Below, one piece after another: positions 23,272-37,100 of a stretch of 64,000 bases of DNA (positions are counted from its first letter, which is position 1; every line of letters begins with the position of its first letter). The stretch comes from Mactromeris polynyma (Eukaryota; Mollusca; Bivalvia; Venerida; Mactridae). A program made the position numbers and the translations under genes. The notes beneath the pieces are model-generated. The model ran no database searches. It was not told where the DNA came from and saw only the letters and a program-made list of their open reading frames with translations. The stretch is from the NCBI GenBank assembly GCA_032209605.1, contig JASFXZ010000026.1:4712001-4776000 (forward strand), read 5' to 3'.

Positions 23272-26200
23272 AAATTCATATATACCATGTTATAATTACT
23301 ATTTTGAATGCAATTAGTGAGGAAAATAGAGTTCACCTGTTGATTATATTGACTTAATATACCTAAAAATATGCACTATTTCCCACTTTCAATGCAATAT
23401 ATGGTATATTTGACTTCATTTGTTAATCTATTGACCTTAAAGTCATACTAATTTGTTATATTTACTATTTTGAATGCAATTAGTTAGGAAAATAGAGTTC
23501 ACCTTTTGATTAAATTGACCTAATATACCTATAGAATATGCACAATTTTCCAGTTTCAATGCAATTGATGCTATGTTTGAGTGCATTTGTGAATATACTG
23601 ACCTAAAATTCATATACAAAATGTATAATGTGTTACATTTACTATTTTGAATGCAATAAGTGGGGAAAGTAGAGTTCACTTGTTTTATTATATTGACCTA
23701 ATATACCTAAAGACTATGCACAATTTCCCACTTTCAATGCAATTTATGGTATATTTGAGTTCATTTGTGGATCTATTGACCTAAAAGTCATACATAATTT
23801 GTTATATTTACTACATTTGTATTTGAATGCAATTAGTGAGTAAAATAGAGTACACATTTTGATTACATTGACCTATTATACCTTAATAATATGCACAATT
23901 TACAACTTACAATGCAATTTATGGGTATATTTGTGTTCATTTGTGAATATACTGACCTAAAATTCATATATAATGTGTGATATTCACTCTTTTGAATGCA
24001 ATAAGTGAGGAAAATAGAGTTCATATTTTGATTACATTGACCTTATATAACTAAAGAATATGCACAATTTTCCACTTTCAATGCAATTGATGGGTATATT
24101 TGAGTGCATTTGTGATTATATTGACCTAAAATTCATATATAATATGTTATATTCACTGTTTTGAATGCAATTAGTGAGTAAAATAGAGTAACCCTGTTGA
24201 TAATATTGACCTTATATACCTAAATAATATGCACTATTTCCCACTTTCAATGCAATTTATGGTATATTTGAGTTCAATTGTGACTATATTGATCTAAAAT
24301 TCATATATAATGTGTGATATTCTCTGTTTTGAATGCAATTAGTGAGGAAAATAGAGTTCACCTTCTGATTACATTGGCCTAATATACCTAAAGAATATGC
24401 ACAATTTCCCACTTTCAATGCAATTGATGGGTATATTGGAGTGCATTTGTGACTTAATTGACCTAAAATTCATATATAATATGTTATATTCACTGTTTTG
24501 AATGCAATTAGTGAGTAAAATAGAGTACCCCTGTTGATAATATTGACCTAATATACCTATAGAATATGCACTATTTCCCACTTTCAATGCAATTTATGGT
24601 ATATTTGAGTTCAATTGTGCATATATTGACCTAAAATTCATATATAATATGTTATATTCACTGTTTTGAATGCAATTAGTGAGTAAAATAGAGTAACCCT
24701 GTTGATAATATTGACCTTATATACCTAAATAATATGCACTATTTCCCACTTTCAATGCAATTGATGGTATATTTGTGTTCATTTGTGAATATACTGACCT
24801 AAAATTCATATATAATATGTTATATTCACTGTTTTGAATGCAATTAGTGAGTAAAATAGAGTACCCCTGTTGATAATATTGACCTAATATACCTATAGAA
24901 TATGCACTATTTCCCACTTTCAATGCAATTGATGGTATATTTGAGTTCAATTGTGCATATATTGACCTAAAATTCATATATAATATGTTATATTCACTGT
25001 TTTGAATGCAATTAGTGAGTAAAATAGAGTTCCCCTGTTGATAATATTGACCTAATATACCTAAATAATATGCACAATTTACAACTTTCAATGCAATTTA
25101 TGGTATATTTGAGTTCAATTGTGCATACATGGACCTAAAATTCATATATAATATGTTATATTCACTGTTTTGAATGCAATTAGTGAGTAAAATATAGTAC
25201 CCCTGTTGATAATATTGACCTAATATACCTATAGAATATGCACTATTTCCCACTTTCAATGCAATTTATGGTATATTTGAGTTCAATTGTGCATATATTG
25301 ACCTAAAATTCATATATAATATGTTATATTCACTGTTTTGAATGCAATTAGTGAGTAAAATAGAGTACCCCTGTTGATAATATTGACCTAATATACCTAT
25401 AGAATATGCACTATTTCCCACTTTCAATGCAATTTATGGTATATTTGAGTTCAATTGTGCATATATTGACCTAAAATTCATATATAATATGTTATATTCA
25501 CTGTTTTGAATGCAATTAGTGAGTAAAATAGAGTAACTCTGTTGATAATATTGACCTTATATACCTAAATAATATGCACAATTTCCCACTTTCAATGCAA
25601 TTGATGGTATATTTGTGTTCATTTGTGAATATTCTGACCTAAAATGCATATATAATATGTTATATTCACTGTTTTGAATGCAGTTAGTGAGTAAAATAGA
25701 GTTCCCCTGGTACCTATGGAATATGCATTATTTTCCACTTTCAATGCAATTTATGGGTAAATTTGAGTTCAAATGTGACTATATTTACCTAAAATTCATA
25801 TATAATGCGTGATATTCACTGTTTTGAATGCAATAAGTGAGTAAAATAGAGTTCACCTTTTGATTACATTGACCTAATATACCTAAATAATATGCACAAT
25901 TTACAACTTTTAATGCAATTGATGGGTATATTTGAGTGCATTTGTGACTATATTGACCTCAAATTCATATATAATATGTTATATTCAATGTTTTGAATGC
26001 AATTAGTGAGTAATATAGAGTACCCCTGTTGATAGTTTTGACCTTAGATACCTAAAGAATAGGCACTATTTCCCACTTTCAATGCAATATATGGTATATT
26101 TGAGTTCATTTGTGGATCTATTGACATAAAAGTCATAAATAATTTGTTAGATTAACTACATTTGTATTTGAATGCAATTAGTGAGTAAAATAGAGTTCAC

Positions 26201-27228
26201 ATTTTGATTACATTGACCTAATATACCTAAATAATATGCACAATTTACAACTTACAATGCAATTTAGGGGTATATTTGTGTACATTTGTGAATATACTGA
26301 CCTAAAATTCATATATAATGTGTGATATTCACTGTTTTGAATGCAATTAGTGAGGAAAATAGAGTTCACCTTTTGATTACATTGACCTAATATACCTATA
26401 GAATATGCACTATTTCCCACTTTCAATGCAATTTATGGTATATTTGAGTTCAATTGTGCATATATTGACCTAAAATTCATATATAATATGTTATATTCAC
26501 TGTTTTGAATGCAATTAGTGAGTAAAATAGAGTACCCCTGTTGATAATATTGACCTAATATACCTATAGAATATGCACTATTTCCCACTTTCAATGCAAT
26601 TTATTGTATATTTGAGTTCATTTTTGAATATATTGACCACAAATTCATATACACCTAAAGAATATGCACAATTTTCCAGTTTCAATGCAATTGATGGGTA
26701 TATTTGAGTGCATTTGTGGATCTATTGACCTAAAAGTCATACATAATTTGTTATATTTACTACATTTGTATTTGAATGCAATTAGTGAGTAAAATAGAGT
26801 ACCCCTGTTGATAATATTGACCTTATATACCTAAATAATATGCACTATTTCCCAAGTTCACTGCAATTTATGGGATATTTGAGTTCATTTTTGAATATAT
26901 TGACCACAAATTCATATAAAACGTGTTTTATTTACTATTTTGAATGCAATTAGGGAGGAAAATAGAGTTCACCTGTTGATTATATTGACCTAATAAACCT
27001 ATAGATTATGTCAAATTTCCTATTTTGAATGCAATTTATGGGTATATGTCAGTCCTTTTGTGAATATATTGACATACAATTCATATATAATATGATATAT
27101 TCACTGTTTTGAATGCAATTAGTAAGGAAAATAGAGTTCCCCTTTTGATTTCATTGACATAATTCACCTAAAGAATATTCACAATTTCCCATTTTCAATG
27201 CTGTTTCTGGGTATATTTGAGTACATTT
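22633..27228. repeat. HOR unit 4 (4,596 bp)
   Basis: Basic length although the optional monomer is missing, so another monomer has been gained elsewhere relative to units 2 and 5. Private markers include GATATTCTGACC near 25628, TGCATTATTTTCC near 25725 and AATGCGTGATATTC near 25804; all three recur at +28,015. Confidence 0.9.
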
Positions 27229-27867
27229 TGCGCATGGTGGACGGAGCTCCGCAAAAACTCGCCGTATGTTGAACATTTAACCGGTTCTCACTCGTTGGAA
27301 ATAAAGAAAATACCCTCACTCGTTGGAAATGAATACTTTGACCATATTAGCCGGTCATTTCACGGTATTTGCGGGGCCGAAATGTAGGTCCCAGTTATTG
27401 TAAAGCAAGGCGAAGTGTATAATATAACCTACTTCTAGTTCAGTTTGAATACTTTGAGGTACTGTGAATATAAATTCTTTACATTTTTACACAACCCTTC
27501 ATTTAAGAATCATATGATTTATACTATGGAATACATAATACTAAAAGTGAACAAAAAGAAGAACCATATAACCATATAGATTAAAACATGCTAAGGTTTG
27601 CTAAAATAGTTATTAGTTAACTTGAAAGATATGAGATGGGTTTGAAAAATACAATCTGACACAAAATAGATAAATACACCAACATTCAAATATTAAATGA
27701 TTATGTATAGAATGTTGTAATCATATTCGTATTTGAATTTTATTAACTACTAAGAATTTCAGATAGCTAGGCTATATGATCAGATTACTTGAATAAATTT
27801 AAGGCTGTGTCTCATTCGAAATATTGTTATGCTCTGGTCCCCAAATATACAACCTGAAATATCAGTT
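27229..27867. repeat. Non-satellite spacer, copy 5
   Basis: 639 bp. Marked by AAAACTCGCCG where other types read AAAACACGCCG. This variant is shared only with copies 7 and 10. It is followed by the optional monomer. Confidence 0.85.
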
Positions 27868-30800
27868 AAATTCATATATACCATGTTATAATTACTATTT
27901 TGAATGCAATTAGTGAGGAAAATAGAGTTCACCTGTTGATTATATTGACTTAATATACCCATAGAATATGCACAATTTCCCACTTTCAATGCAATTTATG
28001 GGTATATTTGAGTTCAAGTGTGACTATATTGACCCAATATTCATATATAATGTGTTATATTCACCATTTTGAATGCAATAAGTGTGGAAAATAGAGTTCA
28101 CCTGTTGATTATATTGACCTAATATACCTAAAAATATGCACTATTTCCCACTTTCAATGCAATTTATGTTATATTTGACTTCATTTGTTAATCTATTGAC
28201 CTAAAAGTCATACTAATTTGTTATATTTACTATTTTGAATGCAATTAGTTAGGAAAATAGAGTTCACCTTTTGATTAAATTGACCTAATATACCTATAGA
28301 ATATGCACAATTTTCCAGTTTCAATGCAATTGATGCTATATTTGAGTGCATTTGTGAATATACTGACCTAAAATTCATATACAAAATGTATAATGTGTTA
28401 TATTTACTATTTTGAATGCAATAAGTGGGGAAAGTAGAGTTCACTTGTTTTATTATATTGACCTAATATACCTAAAGACTATGCACAATTTCCCACTTTC
28501 AATGCAATTTATGGTATATTTGAGTTCATTTGTGGATCTATTGACCTAAAAGTCATACATAATTTGTTATATTTACTACATTTGTATTTGAATGCAATTA
28601 GTGAGTAAAATAGAGTACACATTTTGATTAAATTGACCTATTATACCTAAATAATATGCACAATTTACAACTTACAATGCAATTTATGGGTATATTTGTG
28701 TTCATTTGTGAATATACTGACCTAAAATTCATATATAATGTGTGATATTCACTCTTTTGAATGCAATAAGTGAGGAAAATAGAGTTCATATTTTGATTAC
28801 ATTGACCTTATATAACTAAAGAATATGCACAATTTTCCACTTTCAATGCAATTGATGGGTATATTTGAGTGCATTTGTGATTATATTGACCTAAAATTCA
28901 TATATAATATGTTATATTCACTGTTTTGAATGCAATTAGTGAGTAAAATAGAGTAACCCTGTTGATAATATTGACCTTATATACCTAAATAATATGCACT
29001 ATTTCCCACTTTCAATGCAATTTATGGTATATTTGAGTTCAATTGTGCATATATTGATCTAAAATTCATATATAATGTGTGATATTCTCTGTTTTGAATG
29101 CAATTAGTGAGGAAAATAGAGTTCACCTTTTGATTACATTGGCCTAATATACCTAAAGAATATGCACAATTTCCCACTTTCAATGCAATTGATGGGTATA
29201 TTGGAGTGCATTTGTGACTTAATTGACCTAAAATTCATATATAATATGTTATATTCACTGTTTTGAATGCAATTAGTGAGTAAAATAGAGTACCCCTGTT
29301 GATAATATTGACCTAATATACCTATAGAATATGCACTATTTCCCACTTTCAATGCAATTGATGGTATATTTGAGTTCAATTGTGCATATATTGACCTAAA
29401 ATTCATATATAATATGTTATATTCACTGTTTTGAATGCAATTACTGAGTAAAATAGAGTTCCCCTGTTGATAATATTGACCTAATATACCTAAATAATAT
29501 GCACAATTTACAACTTTCAATGCAATTTATGGTATATTTGAGTTCAATTGTGCATACATGGACCTAAAATTCATATATAATATGTTATTTTCACTGTTTT
29601 GAATGCAATTAGTGAGTAAAATAGAGTACCCCTGTTGATAATATTGACCTAATATACCTATAGAATATGCACTATTTCCCACTTTCAATGCAATTTATGG
29701 TATATTTGAGTTCAATTGTGCATATATTGACCTAAAATTCATATATAATATGTTATATTCACTGTTTTGAATGCAATTAGTGAGTAAAATAGAGTACCCC
29801 TGTTGATAATATTGACCTAATATACCTATAGAATATGCACTATTTCCCACTTTCAATGCAATTTATGGTATATTTGAGTTCAATTGTGCATATATTGACC
29901 TAAAATTCATATATAATATGTTATATTCACTGTTTTGAATGCAATTAGTGAGTAAAATAGAGTACCCCTGTTGATAGTATTGACCTAATATACCTATAGA
30001 ATATGCACTATTTCCCACTTTCAATGCAATTTATGGTATATTTGAGTTCAATTGTGCATATATTGACCTAAAATTCATATATAATATGTTATATTCACTG
30101 TTTTGAATGCAATTAGTGAGTAAAATAGAGTAACTCTGTTGATAATATTGACCTTATATACCTAAATAATATGCACTATTTCCCACTTTCAATGCAATTG
30201 ATGGTATATTTGTGTTCATTTGTGAATATACTGACCTTAAATGCATATATAATATGTTATATTCACTGTTTTGAATGCAGTTAGTGAGTAAAATAGAGTT
30301 CCCCTGGTACCTATAGAATATGCATAATTTTCCACTTTCAATGCAATTTATGGGTAAATTTGAGTTCAAATGTGACTATATTTACCTAAAATTCATATAT
30401 AATGTGTGATATTCACTGTTTTGAATGCAATTAGTGAGTAAAATAGAGTTCACCTTTTGATTACATTGACCTAATATACCTAAATAATATGCACAATTTA
30501 CAACTTTTAATGCAATTGATGGGTATATTTGAGTGCATTTGTGACTATATTGACCTAAAATTCATATATAATATGTTATATTCAATGTTTTGAATGCAAT
30601 TAGTGAGTAAAATAGAGTACCCCTGTTGATAGTTTTGACCTTAGATACCTAAAGAATAGGCACTATTTCCCACTTTCAATGCAATATATGGTATATTTGA
30701 GTTCATTTGTGGATCTATTGACATAAAAGTCATAAATAATTTGTTAGATTAACTACATTTGTATTTGAATGCAATTAGTGAGTAAAATAGAGTTCACATT

Positions 30801-31823
30801 TTGATTACATTGACCTAATATACCTAAATAATATGCACAATTTACAACTTACAATGCAATTTAGGGGTATATTTGTGTACATTTGTGAATATTGACCTAA
30901 AATTCATATATAATGTGTGATATTCACTGTTTTGAATGCAATTAGTGAGGAAAATAGAGTTCACCTTTTGATTACATTGACCTAATATACCTATAGAATA
31001 TGCACTATTTCCCACTTTCAATGCAATTTATGGTATATTTGAGTTCAATTGTGCATATATTGACCTAAAATTCATATATAATATGTTATATTCAATGTTT
31101 TGAATGCAATTAGTGAGTAAAATAGAGTACCCCTGTTGATAATATTGACCTAATATACCTATAGAATATGCACTATTTCCCACTTTCAATGCAATTTATT
31201 GTATATTTGAGTTCATTTTTGAATATATTGACCACAAATTCATATACACCTAAAGAATATGCACAATTTTCCAGTTTCAATGCAATTGATTGGTATATTT
31301 GAGTGCATTTGTGGATCTATTGACCTAAAAGTCATACATAATTTGTTATATTTACTACATTTGTATTTGAATGCAATTAGTGAGTAAAATAGAGTACCCC
31401 TGTTGATAATATTGACCTTATATACCTAAATAATATGCACTATTTCCCAAGTTCACTGCAATTTATGGGATATTTGAGTTCATTTTTGAATATATTGACC
31501 ACAAATTCATATAAAACGTGTTTTATTTACTATTTTGAATGCAATTAGGGAGGAAAATAGAGTTCACCTGTTGATTATATTGACCTAATAAACCTATAGA
31601 TTATGTCAAATTTCCTATTTTGAATGCAATTTATGGGTATATGTCAGTCCTTTTGTGAATATATTGACATACAATTCATATATAATATGATATATTCACT
31701 GTTTTGAATGCAATTAGTAAGGAAAATAGAGTTCCCCTTTTGATTTCATTGACATAATACACCTAAAGAATATTCACAATTTCCCATTTTCAATGCTGTT
31801 TCTGGGTATATTTGAGTACATTT
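27229..31823. repeat. HOR unit 5 (4,595 bp)
   Basis: Basic unit. Diagnostic changes are GATTAAATTGACCTATT near 28626, GACCTTAAATGCAT near 30235, a small deletion giving GTGAATATTGACC near 30888, and GATTGGTATATTTG near 31288. Its left third is repeated 12,204 bp downstream at the left of HOR 7. Confidence 0.9.
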
Positions 31824-32462
31824 TGCGCATGGTGGACGGAGCTCCGCAAAAACACGCCGTATGTTGAACATTTAACCGGTTCTCACTCGTTGGAAATAAA
31901 GAAAATACCCTCACTCGTTGGAAATGAATACTTTGACCATATTAGCCGGTCATTTCACGGTATTTGCGGGGCCGAAATGTAGGTCCCAGTTATTGTAAAG
32001 CAAGGCGAAGTGTATAATATAACCTACTTCTAGTTCAGTTTGAATACTTTGAGGTACTGTGAATATAAATTCTTTACATTTTTACACAACCCTTCATTTA
32101 AGAATCATATGATTTATACTATGGAATACATAATACTAAAAGTGAACAAAAAGAAGAACCATATAACCATATAGATTTAAACACGCTAAGGTTTGCTAAA
32201 ATAGTTATTAGTTAACTTGAAAGATATGAGATGGGTTTGAAAAATACAATCTGACACAAAATAGATAAATACACCAACATTCAAATATTAAATGATTATG
32301 TATAGAATGTTGTAATCATATTCGTATTTGAATTTTATTAACTACTAAGAATTTCAGATAGCTAGGCTATATGATCAGATTACTTGAATAAATTTAAGGC
32401 TGTGTCTCATTCGAAATATTGTTATGCTCTGGTCCCCAAATATACAACCTGAAATATCAGTT
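31824..32462. repeat. Non-satellite spacer, copy 6
   Basis: 639 bp. Distinguished by TAGATTTAAACACGC near 32172, where other copies read TAGATTAAAACATGC; shared only with copy 11. The CpG gained here contrasts with losses in other copies. Confidence 0.85.
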
Positions 32463-33640
32463 AAATTCATATATACCATGTTATAATTACTGTTTTGAAT
32501 GCAATTAGTGAGGAAAATAGAGTTCACCTGTTGATTATATTGACTTAATATACCCATAGAATATGCACAATTTCCCACTTTCAATGCAATTTATGGGTAT
32601 ATTTGAGTTCAAGTGTGACTATATTGACCCAATATTCATATATAATGTGTTATATTCACCATTTTGAATGCAATAAGTGTGGAAAATAGAGTTCACCTGT
32701 TGATTATATTGACCTAATATACCTAAAAATATGCACTATTTCCCACTTTCAATGCAATTTATGTTATATTTGACTTCATTTGTTAATCTATTGACCTAAA
32801 AGTCATACTAATTTGTTATATTTACTATTTTGAATGCAATTAGTTAGGAAAATAGAGTTCACCTTTTGATTAAATTGACCTAATATACCTATAGAATATG
32901 CACAATTTTCCAGTTTCAATGCAATTGATGCTATATTTGAGTGCATTTGTGAATATACTGACCTAAAATTCATATACAAAATGTATAATGTGTTATATTT
33001 ACTATTTTGAATGCAATAAGTGGGGAAAGTAGAGTTCACTTGTTTTATTATATTGACCTAATATACCTAAAGACTATGCACAATTTCCCACTTTCAATGC
33101 AATTTATGGTATATTTGAGTTCATTTGTGGATCTATTGACCTAAAAGTCATACATAATTTGTTATATTTACTACATTTGTATTCGAATGCAATTAGTGAG
33201 TAAAATAGAGTACACATTTTGATTACATTGACCTATTATACCTAAATAATATGCACAATTTACAACTTACAATGCAATTTATGGGTATATTTGTGTTCAT
33301 TTGTGAATATACTGACCTAAAATTCATATATAATGTGTGATATTCACTCTTTTGAATGCAATAAGTGAGGAAAATAGAGTTCATCTTTTGATTACATTGA
33401 CCTTATATAACTAAAGAATATGCACAATTTTCCACTTTCAATGCAATTGATGGGTATATTTGAGTGCATTTGTGATTATATTGACCTAAAATTCATATAT
33501 AATATGTTATATTCACTGTTTTGAATGCAATTAGTGAGTAAAATAGAGTAACCCTGTTGATAATATTGACCTTATATACCTAAATAATATGCACTATTTC
33601 CCACTTTCAATGCAATTTATGGTATATTTGAGTTCAATTG

Positions 33641-33641
33641 T
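33641..33641. other. Deletion joint removing about ten monomers
   Basis: GAGTTCAATTG, normal for the monomer near +1.8 kb, is joined to TGGATCTATTGACATAAAAG, which in unit 5 lies at +3,482 from its spacer. Here it is at +1,818, a loss of 1,664 bp. That is near ten monomers once the 19-nt deletion inside the lost segment is allowed for. Both flanks are well-matched satellite, as expected for unequal exchange. Confidence 0.75.
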
Positions 33642-34199
33642 GGATCTATTGACATAAAAGTCATACATAATTTGTTAGATTAACTACATTTGTATTTGAA
33701 TGCAATTAGTGAGTAAAATAGAGTTCACATTTTGATTACATTGACCTAATATACCTAAATAATATGCACAATTTACAACTTACAATGCAATTTAGGGGTA
33801 TATTTGTGTACATTTGTGAATATACTGACCTAAAATTCATATATAATGTGTGATATTCACTGTTTTGAATGCAATTAGTGAGGAAAATAGAGTTCACCTT
33901 TTGATTACATTGACCTAATATACCTATAGAATATGCACTATTTCCCACTTTCAATGCAATTTATGGTATATTTGAGTTCAATTGTGCATATATTGACCTA
34001 AAATTCATATATAATATGTTATATTCACTGTTTTGAATGCAATTAGTGAGTAAAATAGAGTACCCCTGTTGATAATATTGACCTAATATACCTATAGAAT
34101 ATGCACTATTTCCCACTTTCAATGCAATTTATGGTATATTTGAGTTCATTTTTGAATATATTGACCACAAATTCATATACACCGAAAGAATATGCACAA

Positions 34200-37100
34200 T
34201 TTTCCAGTTTCAATGCAATTGATGGGTATATTTGAGTGCATTTTTTGAATATACTGACCTAAAATTCATATATAATGTGTTATATTTACTATTTTGAATG
34301 CAATAAGTGGGGAAAGTAGAGTTCACTTGTTTTATTATATTGACCTAATATACCTATTGAATATGCACTATTTCCCACTTTCAATGCAATTTATTGTATA
34401 TTTGACTTCATTTTTGAATATATTGACCACAAATTCATATACACCTAAAGAATATGCACAATTTTCCAGTTTCAATGCAATTGATGGGTATATTTGAGTG
34501 CATTTGTGGATCTATTGACCTAAAAGTCATACATAATTTGTTATATTTACTACATTTGTATTTGAATGCAATTAGTGAGTAAAATAGAGTAGCCCTGTTG
34601 ATAATATTGACCTTATATACCTAAATAATATGCACTATTTCCCAAGTTCACTCCAATTTATGGGATATTTGAGTTCATTTTTGAATATATTGACCACAAA
34701 TTCATATAAAACGTGTTTTATTTACTATTTTGAATGCAATTAGGGAGGAAAATAGAGTTCACCTGTTGATTATATTGACCTAATAAACCTATAGATTATG
34801 TCAAATTTCCTATTTTGAATGCAATTTATGGGTATATGTCAGTCCTTTTGTGAATATATTGACATACAATTCATATATAATATGTTATATTCACTGTTTT
34901 GAATGCAATTAGTGAGTAAAATAGAGTACCCCTGTTGATAATATTGACCTAATATACCTATAGAATATGCACTATTTCCCACTTTCAATGCAATTTATTG
35001 TATATTTGAGTTCATTTTTGAATATATTGACCACAAATTCATATACACCTAAAGAATATGCACAATTTTCCAGTTTCAATGCAATTGATGGGTATATTTG
35101 AGTGCATTTGTGAATATACTGACCTAAAATTCATATATAATGTGTTATATTTACTATTTTGAATGCAATAAGTGGGGAAAGTAGAGTTCACTTGTTTTAT
35201 TATATTGACCTAATATACTTATAGAATATGCACTATTTCCCACTTTCAATGCAATTTATTGTATATTTGAGTTCATTTTTGAATATATTGACCACAAATT
35301 CATATACACCTAAAGAATATGCACAATTTTCCAGTTTCAATGCAATTGATGGGTATATTTGAGTGCATTTGTGGATCTATTGACCTAAAAGTCATACTTA
35401 ATTTGTTATATTTACTACATTTGTATTTGAATGCAATTAGTGAGTAAAATAGAGTACCCCTGTTGATAATATTGACCTAATATACCTATAGAATATGCAC
35501 TATTTCCCACTTTCAATGCAATTTATGGTATATTTGAGTTCAATTGTGCATATATTGACCTAAAATTCATATATAATATGTTATATTCACTGTTTTGAAT
35601 GCAATTAGTGAGTAAAATAGAGTACCCCTGTTGATAATATTGACCTAATATACCTATAGAATATGCACTATTTCCCACTTTCAATGCAATTTATGGTATA
35701 TTTGAGTTCAATTGTGCATATATTGACCTAAAATTCATATATAATATGTTATATTCACTGTTTTGAATGCAATTAGTGAGTAAAATAGAGTACCCCTGTT
35801 GATAATATTGACCTAATATACCTATAGAATATGCACTATTTCCCACTTTCAATGCCATTTATTGTATATTTGAGTTCATTTTTGAATATATTGACCACAA
35901 ATTCATATACACCTAAAGAATATGCACAATTTTCCAGTTTCAATGCAATTGATGGGTATATTTGAGTGCATTTGTGAATATACTGACCTAAAATTCATAT
36001 ATAATGTGTTATATTTACTATTTTGAATGCAATAAGTGGGGAAAGTAGAGTTCACTTGTTTTATTATATTGACCTAATATACCTATTGAATATGCACTAT
36101 TTCCCACTTTCAATGCAATTTATTGTATATTTGACTTCATTTTTGAATATATTGACCACAAATTCATATACACCTAAAGAATATGCACAATTTTCCAGTT
36201 TCAATGCAATTGATGGGTATATTTGAGTGCATTTGTGGATCTATTGACCTAAAAGTCATACATAATTTGTTATATTTACTACATTTGTATTTGAATGCAA
36301 TTAGTGAGTAAAATAGAGTACCCCTGTTGATAATATTGACCTTATATACCTAAATAATATGCACTATTTCCCAAGTTCACTGCAATTTATGGGATATTTG
36401 AGTTCATTTTTGAATATATTGACCACAAATTCATATAAAACGTGTTTTATTTACTATTTTGAATGCAATTAGGGAGTAAAATAGAGTACCCCTGTTGATA
36501 ATATTGACCTAATATACCTATAGAATATGCACTATTTCCCACTTTCAATGCAATTTATTGTATATTTGAGTTCATTTTTGAATATATTGACCACAAATTC
36601 ATATACACCTAAAGAATATGCACAATTTTCCAGTTTCAATGCAATTGATGGGTATATTTGAGTGCATTTGTGAATATACTGACCTAAAATTCATATATAA
36701 TGTGTTATATTTACTATTTTGAATGCAATAAGTGGGGAAAGTAGAGTTCACTTGTTTTATTATATTGACCTAATATACCTATAGAATATGCACTATTTCC
36801 CACTTTCAATGCAATTTATTGTATATTTGAGTTCATTTTTGAATATATTGACCACAAATTCATATACACCTAAAGAATATGCACAATTTTCCAGTTTCAA
36901 TGCAATTGATGGGTATATTTGAGTGCATTTGTGGATCTATTGACCTAAAAGTCATACTAAATTTGTTATATTTACTACTTTTGTATTTGAATGCAATTAG
37001 TGAGTAAAATAGAGTACCCCTGTTGATAATATTGACCTAATATACCTATAGAATATGCACTATTTCCCACTTTCAATGCAATTTATGGTATATTTGAGTT

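Noticed and set aside
34294..34497. Plus-strand 67-74-codon open frames at 34294, 36023, 37415 and 62309 as a small gene family
   Set aside because: They are copies of the same short-HOR segment, spanning a full monomer and a half-monomer. Their number simply follows the local amplification.
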